A stretch of 9,529 nucleotides of DNA from an uncultured Ruminococcus sp. (GTDB taxonomy: Bacteria > Bacillota > Clostridia > Oscillospirales > Ruminococcaceae), in contig CAMNMO010000086.1 in NCBI GenBank assembly GCA_946544695.1, positions 1-9,529 on the forward strand. The letters run 5' to 3'. Of the stretch, positions 6,010 to 9,529 are shown piece by piece. Position numbers and translations under genes: made by a program. Below the pieces are notes generated by a model. It saw only the letters and a list, made by a program, of their open reading frames with translations. It was not told the origin of the DNA and did no database searches. Every line of letters starts with the position of its first letter. Within the stretch, counting starts at the first letter, position 1.

Positions 6010-6911
6010 ACAGGGCGGCACTTTGGATATTTGCGGCTGTCTGCATCGGGGTGACCGCCTGCGGGGTGGTCATGACGGTGAATGACGCAAAGCCCAAGTA
6101 CCACTACGAGGTCAGGCAGGACCTGAGCGTGCATTTCAACAATGCCGACAAGGTGATAGAAAAACTGCGTGAATGCCTCAAACGGCGGCAGAAGGTCATA
6201 CGTATAACTTATGATTCATCGGGCAGCAACCTCGATGACCTGGACAAGATAGTGAATGAACTGATGACCTTTGCCTGCGCCGAAACAGACAGCCCCGATG
6301 AGGGCGACTATCTTGGCTGTCAGCTGGGCGGTTATGACGCAAGGTTCACTGAGGAGAGAAAGGGCGGCGTACACAGCTACGTCATAGAGATAACGCCTGT
6401 ATACTTCACGAACGAGGAACAGGAGCGTGAGACTGACGCCGCCGTAAAAGCGGTGCTGGAAGGTCTTGCGCTTGATGATGACGCAACGGACGAACAGAAG
6501 GTGCGTGCGGTATATGACTGGGTCTGCGATAACGTGCAGTATGACCGCATACACAAAAACAACGACAGCTACCGCCTGCGGTCGGCGGCTTACGGGGCGC
6601 TGTGCTACAAGCGGGCTACCTGTCTGGGGTATGCGGTGACTGTCTACCGTCTGCTGCGTGAACTGGGTGTGGGCTGTCGGGTGATAACAGGCGATGCGTC
6701 GGGGGAGTACCATGCATGGAACATAGTCTGCATAGACGGCAGCTGGTACAACGCCGATGCGACCTTTGACAGTCTTTCGGGCACAAGGGACTGTTACCTC
6801 AAAAGCGACGCTGACTTCGTCGGGCACACAAGGGAAGAAAGCTTCCGTACATCGGCATTTGAGAACGGCTGCCCGATGGCGGCGGAGAGTTTTTCGGCTA
6901 AAGGCAAGTGA
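6006..6911 (+). CDS. Exported transglutaminase-like (papain-fold) protein (301 aa)
   Basis: The core has the Cys-His-Asp triad of the transglutaminase superfamily: Cys206 in ATCLGYA, His236 in EYHAWN and Asp251 in YNADATFD, preceded by the usual helix AVYDWVCDNVQYD. Members act as proteases, amidases or cross-linking enzymes; the substrate cannot be read from sequence. The N-terminus MNRAALWIFAAVCIGVTAC is a signal region with a possible lipobox VTAC (Cys19), though the hydrophobic stretch continues a little, so a membrane anchor is also possible. ATG 6006 is preferred: it overlaps the iron-sulfur gene's stop as ATGA and follows AGGAA, whereas ATG 5979 lies inside that gene. The last ~32 codons (from 6815) form the first unit of a 113-bp tandem repeat whose other copies are downstream and non-coding. 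Its place in a redox operon is unexplained. Confidence 0.85.
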   Translation: MNRAALWIFAAVCIGVTACGVVMTVNDAKPKYHYEVRQDLSVHFNNADKVIEKLRECLKRRQKVIRITYDSSGSNLDDLDKIVNELMTFACAETDSPDEGDYLGCQLGGYDARFTEERKGGVHSYVIEITPVYFTNEEQERETDAAVKAVLEGLALDDDATDEQKVRAVYDWVCDNVQYDRIHKNNDSYRLRSAAYGALCYKRATCLGYAVTVYRLLRELGVGCRVITGDASGEYHAWNIVCIDGSWYNADATFDSLSGTRDCYLKSDADFVGHTREESFRTSAFENGCPMAAESFSAKGK

Positions 6912-7153
6912 GCGTCGGGCTGCGATACTTCGTCGGGCACACAAGGGAAGAAAGCTTCCGTACATCGGCATTTGAAAACATCTGCCCGATGTCGGCGGAG
7001 AGTTTTTCGGCTGAAAGCAAGTGAGCGTCGGGCTGCGATACTTCGTCGGGCACACAAGGGAAGAGAACTTCCGTACATCGGCATTTGAGAACAGCTGCCC
7101 GATGGCGGCGGAGAGTTTTTCGGCTGAAAGAAAGTGAGCGTCGGGCTGCGATA
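6815..7153 (+). repeat. Three tandem 113-bp repeats derived from the 3' end of the transglutaminase gene
   Basis: Units at 6815-6927, 6928-7040 and 7041-7153 begin CTTCGTCGGGCACACAAGGG and end GGGCTGCGATA. By hand alignment each pair differs at about six of 113 positions, with no indels. Unit 1 is coding: it encodes the final residues (FVGHTREESF onward) and the stop at 6909-6911. Since 113 is not a multiple of three and a stop occurs in unit 1, units 2 and 3 are untranslated. Each unit has a short stem, GGAAG with CTTCC (6833-6846 in unit 1), and an inverted pair TCGGGCA/TGCCCGA. The repeats fill most of the 284-base gap 6912-7195, where no further gene was seen. Confidence 0.9.
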
Positions 7154-7192
7154 CTTGCGCACAGCGGAGAGTTTTTCACGGAAAGGAAAGTA
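7154..7192 (+). repeat. Degenerate, internally deleted fourth copy of the 113-bp repeat
   Basis: After the third full unit the sequence restarts with CTT, then jumps to GCGGAGAGTTTTTC and ends in GAAAGGAAAGT, matching the start and the 3' third of the unit with the middle missing. Its purine-rich end contains the AGGAAAG that serves as ribosome binding site for the gene at 7196. Confidence 0.6.
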
Positions 7193-7195
7193 AAA

Positions 7196-7600
7196 ATGAA
7201 AAGGAAAACTATTGAATGGATAATGGGCATACTGCTGCTTGCATGCAGCCTGTGCCTGAGTGTGGGCGTTAAACTGTGGTTCCATGCATGCGGACCCAAG
7301 GAGGACGGCAGCTTTATGACCTGCCACTGGGCGCAACAGGCTGTGCTGGTGATCGGCTGTGCCATGACTGTCATATCACTGCTTGCACTGATACTGCAAA
7401 ACGGCGGCATGCGCAGAGGTCTGGCACTGGCAGCAGCACCCTGCGGTATCGGGGCGGCACTTATCCCCAATACCATGATAAAGCTGTGCATGATGACCGA
7501 TATGCACTGCCACGCTGTCATGAAGCCTGCGGTGATAATTGCGGGCATTGCCGCTGCGGTCATCGGTGTGATATACGCAGCTGTCTGCAAAAACGACTGA
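7196..7600 (+). CDS. Four-helix membrane protein, DUF4418-like, with Cys/His/Met-rich outer loops (134 aa)
   Basis: Small integral membrane protein with helices at about 8-29, 46-67, 73-95 and 112-131. Basic residues at the start (MKRK) and in loop 68-74 (GGMRRG) put both ends inside, so loops 30-45 and 96-111 face outward. These loops hold His30, Cys32, Cys43 and His44, and Cys98, Met99, Met100, Met103, His104, Cys105, His106 and Met109, which look like metal, haem or redox ligands. The pattern (CHW in the first loop, PNTMIKLC then HCHAVMKP in the second) is what I recall of DUF4418, a family often next to FtsX-type ABC genes; the family name is unverified. ATG 7196 follows AGGAAAG. An upstream in-frame start at 7085 lies in the repeats and is rejected. 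The permease gene follows after 13 bases. Confidence 0.8.
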   Translation: MKRKTIEWIMGILLLACSLCLSVGVKLWFHACGPKEDGSFMTCHWAQQAVLVIGCAMTVISLLALILQNGGMRRGLALAAAPCGIGAALIPNTMIKLCMMTDMHCHAVMKPAVIIAGIAAAVIGVIYAAVCKND

Positions 7601-7613
7601 TCTTTCGGGGGGC

Positions 7614-8813
7614 ATGATGAAAAGTCTCGCATTGAAAAATCTCAGGGGCAGACCCGTGCGCACTGCCGTGCTGATGGTGCTGGCGGCACTTCTCAGCTTT
7701 ACCGCACTGGGCGGCACGCTGACGGTCACAAGTCTGGGCAAGGGTCTTGATTCGCTGGAAGCACGGCTTGGCGCAGATGTGATGGTGGTGCCTAAGGAAG
7801 CCACCATGAAAAAGAAATTCGAGGATATAGTTTTGCAGGGCAGCACAGGCTATTTCTATATGGACAGCAAACGTGCCGAACAGGTGATGGAATGTGAGGG
7901 CGTGGGCGAAGTCTCGCCGCAGTTCTTTCTGGCGTCAACAGGTTCGAGCTGCTGTTCGATACCCGTGCAGATAATCGGCTTTGACCCCGATACGGACTTC
8001 ACGGTAAGTCCGTGGATAAAACGCACCTACGGCGGCGAACTGGAGCTTTATGACATAGTAGTTGGCAGCGACCTGAACGCCTTTGTGGGCGATAAGCTGA
8101 GTTTCTACGGCGTGGAATGCAGGGTCGCCGCAAAGCTGGAAAAAACAGGTACTTCCTACGATACAACGGTGTTCACCAACGAGGAGACCATCAGGGCGCT
8201 GATAAAGTCGTCGCTGGATAAGGGCATGAATGACTTTCAGGACATCGACCCCGAGACCTCCGTTTCATGCCTGATGATAAATGCCGCCGACGGTACATCG
8301 CCCGAAGAACTGGTAAATGACATAAATATCCATGTCCAAAAAGTCAAGGCGTTCAAGTCGGGCGACATGATAAGCGGCATTGCGGGAAGTCTCAGCGGGG
8401 TATCAAAAATGATACGCATGCTGATAGCAGCCGTATGGGTGCTTGGCATGGTGATACTGCTGCTGGCTTTCACCATGAGCGTAAACGAGCGCAAAAAGGA
8501 ATTTGCAGTGCTGAGGGTCATGGGCGCATCAAGGGGTAAGCTGGCAGGTCTGGTGCTTAAAGAAGCACTGGTCTGCTGTCTGGGCGGCAGCCTTATAGGT
8601 GCTGCTGCGGGACTGCTGGTGCTGCTGCCCTTCAACGGCGTGATAGAAGAAATGCTGGGTCTGCCGTTTTTGCTGCCCGACGGGGCGAGCATAGCGGGAT
8701 ATGCGGCAGCTGCGGTGATACTGGCAGTGATATCGGGTGCAGCGGCAGCGGCAGTGAGCGCATGGCGGGTCAGCAGGATAGACACGGGACTGATACTCAG
8801 GGGGGATAACTGA
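7614..8813 (+). CDS. FtsX/MacB-type ABC transporter permease (399 aa)
   Basis: Complete permease with the family's 1+3 helix plan: helix 1 at about 15-38, a large extracytoplasmic domain (~40-265), then helices at about 269-291, 318-341 and 359-385. The cytoplasmic segment NERKKEFAVLRVMGAS (291-306) is the ATPase-contacting FtsX motif, and the end IDTGLILRGDN is typical. The outer domain contains the adjacent pair Cys113-Cys114 (GSSCCSIP) followed by QIIGFDPDTDF, and also Cys94. I recall the Cys pair as a feature of permeases near P19/FTR1-type iron systems (Cj1661-like), which is unverified. Start ATG 7614 follows a G6 run (7607-7612); ATG 7617 is an alternative. The stop overlaps the next ATG by one base (TGATG), so it is co-translated with its ATPase. 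Probably a transporter or mechanotransmission module for an unknown, possibly metal-related, substrate. Confidence 0.92.
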   Translation: MMKSLALKNLRGRPVRTAVLMVLAALLSFTALGGTLTVTSLGKGLDSLEARLGADVMVVPKEATMKKKFEDIVLQGSTGYFYMDSKRAEQVMECEGVGEVSPQFFLASTGSSCCSIPVQIIGFDPDTDFTVSPWIKRTYGGELELYDIVVGSDLNAFVGDKLSFYGVECRVAAKLEKTGTSYDTTVFTNEETIRALIKSSLDKGMNDFQDIDPETSVSCLMINAADGTSPEELVNDINIHVQKVKAFKSGDMISGIAGSLSGVSKMIRMLIAAVWVLGMVILLLAFTMSVNERKKEFAVLRVMGASRGKLAGLVLKEALVCCLGGSLIGAAAGLLVLLPFNGVIEEMLGLPFLLPDGASIAGYAAAAVILAVISGAAAAAVSAWRVSRIDTGLILRGDN

Positions 8814-9490
8814 TGGAGCTGCGAGCGGAAAAAGTAACAAGGGAATTTCTGAGACCGAGCGGCAAAAGCAACCGATTCACGGCAGTAAAGCCGACTGACC
8901 TGAGTTTGCAGGCAGGCAGCCTGACGGTGCTGATGGGGCGTTCGGGCAGCGGCAAGACGACGCTGCTGAACATGCTTTCGGGGCTGCTGATACCGACGAG
9001 CGGTAAGATAACGGCAGACGGACGTGACCTGTACGCCATGACAGACAAGGAGCTTTCGAGGTTCCGCAATAAGCACATTGGGGTCATACCGCAGGGACAG
9101 ACGGCGATACACAGTCTGAGCGTGCGGGAGAACATACTGCTGCCATTCGCCCTGTATGGAGAGACACCCGATGAAAAGCGAGCTGATGAGCTGATGGAGC
9201 GGCTGGGGATAACAGAGCTTGCGGGGGCGAAGCCTGCGGAGCTTTCGGGAGGGGAGCTGCGGCGGGCAGCGATAGCGAGGGCAGTGATAAGAAAGCCGGA
9301 GCTGATATTTGCAGACGAGCCGACAGGAGATCTTGACGATGAGAACACAGCGGAAGTATTCACCTTTTTGGAAGAATATGCGAGAGAAGGCGGAACGGTA
9401 CTGGTAGTAACGCATGAGAATGATGCGAGGAGATATGCGGACAGGGTAATGACGATGTCAGCGGGGGGGTTGGCAATTCATAATGCATAA
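8813..9490 (+). CDS. ABC transporter ATP-binding protein, LolD/MacB type (225 aa)
   Basis: ATPase partner of the permease just upstream, with which it shares a base (TGATG) and a GGGGGG ribosome binding site. Motifs: Walker A GRSGSGKTT (42-50), Q-loop Gln94 (VIPQG), signature LSGGELRR (144-151), Walker B ending IFADEPTGDLD (165-175) and switch His201 (VVTHE). The signature is followed by ELRR instead of the commoner EQQR seen in the ATPase at 1241, so the two are separate subfamilies and not a recent duplication. The 3' end runs into the AT-rich heptamer repeat at 9475: the final residues AIHNA and the TAA are encoded by it, so the original C-terminus was probably replaced. The 3' half uses many more G- and A-ending codons (GGG, GGA, GCG, ACA) than the first ATPase. 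Confidence 0.93.
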   Translation: MELRAEKVTREFLRPSGKSNRFTAVKPTDLSLQAGSLTVLMGRSGSGKTTLLNMLSGLLIPTSGKITADGRDLYAMTDKELSRFRNKHIGVIPQGQTAIHSLSVRENILLPFALYGETPDEKRADELMERLGITELAGAKPAELSGGELRRAAIARAVIRKPELIFADEPTGDLDDENTAEVFTFLEEYAREGGTVLVVTHENDARRYADRVMTMSAGGLAIHNA

Positions 9491-9506
9491 TTCATAATGC
9501 ATAATT
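9475..9506. repeat. AT-rich heptamer repeat, copy 2, overlapping the end of the ATPase gene
   Basis: Four heptamers AATTCAT, AATGCAT, AATTCAT, AATGCAT plus AATT, the same 32-base design as 933-964. Bases 9475-9490 are also the last codons and stop of the ATPase gene. The remaining 23 bases to the window end hold nothing recognisable. Confidence 0.75.
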
Positions 9507-9529
9507 GTTGGCAGGAACACGACGGACAG

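Noticed and set aside
6815..7153. CRISPR array
   Set aside because: The units are 113 bp, directly adjacent and without unique spacers, and the first one is coding.
7085..7195. Upstream start for the DUF4418-like gene inside the third repeat
   Set aside because: It would add 37 residues of basic, repeat-derived sequence before a good ribosome binding site and a normal membrane-protein start at 7196.
6216..7336. Overlapping - strand frames crossing the 113-bp repeats
   Set aside because: They are open because the repeat has no stops in those frames; the products only restate the repeat and have no start signals or recognisable domain.
1..9529. tRNA or rRNA genes, insertion sequences, integrases or phage genes
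   Set aside because: None was recognised on either strand; no transposase motifs or terminal inverted repeats with target duplications were seen.

Overview
The window is a gene-dense stretch of bacterial DNA with every supported gene on the + strand. The organism is most likely a Ruminococcus-like Clostridia (Oscillospiraceae). This is inferred from the fairly GC-rich coding sequence with frequent ATA (Ile) and AGG (Arg) codons, purine-rich Shine-Dalgarno sites, AT-rich heptamer repeats between genes, and proteins of the kind seen in gut and rumen Firmicutes. The genus is not proven by anything here.

Layout. Bases 2-925 are the 3' part of a MacB/FtsX-type ABC permease cut by the left edge. 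Bases 926-1240 hold no gene. They contain a heptamer repeat, two copies of a 36-bp hairpin element (the second looks like a Rho-independent terminator), a possible promoter, and a leader with two perfect inverted repeats. From 1241 to 9490 there are eleven genes with little space between them, many with ATGA or TAATG stop/start overlaps: an ABC ATPase, an FMN-binding lipoprotein, an unknown single-span exported protein, a four-histidine membrane cytochrome b-like protein, a fumarate reductase/succinate dehydrogenase-type flavoprotein, an 89-residue probably truncated membrane protein, the matching three-cluster iron-sulfur subunit, an exported transglutaminase-like protein, a DUF4418-like four-helix membrane protein, a second FtsX-type permease and a second ABC ATPase. 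The only long gap in this run (6912-7195) is filled by tandem copies of the 3' end of the transglutaminase gene.

How the parts may work together (inference). The flavoprotein, iron-sulfur protein and cytochrome b make a complete fumarate reductase-like membrane complex with its catalytic head in the cytoplasm. The FMN lipoprotein carries a flavinylation motif and should sit outside the membrane, so the operon could form a path for electrons across the membrane. The same transcript encodes two MacB-type ABC modules resembling those found near P19/FTR1/DUF2318 iron systems, plus a membrane protein with Cys/His/Met-rich outer loops. A redox-linked metal uptake or metal homeostasis system is therefore a reasonable hypothesis. 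Ordinary fumarate respiration with unrelated transport neighbours is the simpler alternative.

The window also shows repeat activity: heptamer repeats lie at the 3' ends of both ABC modules, and one of them supplies the last codons and stop of the second ATPase.
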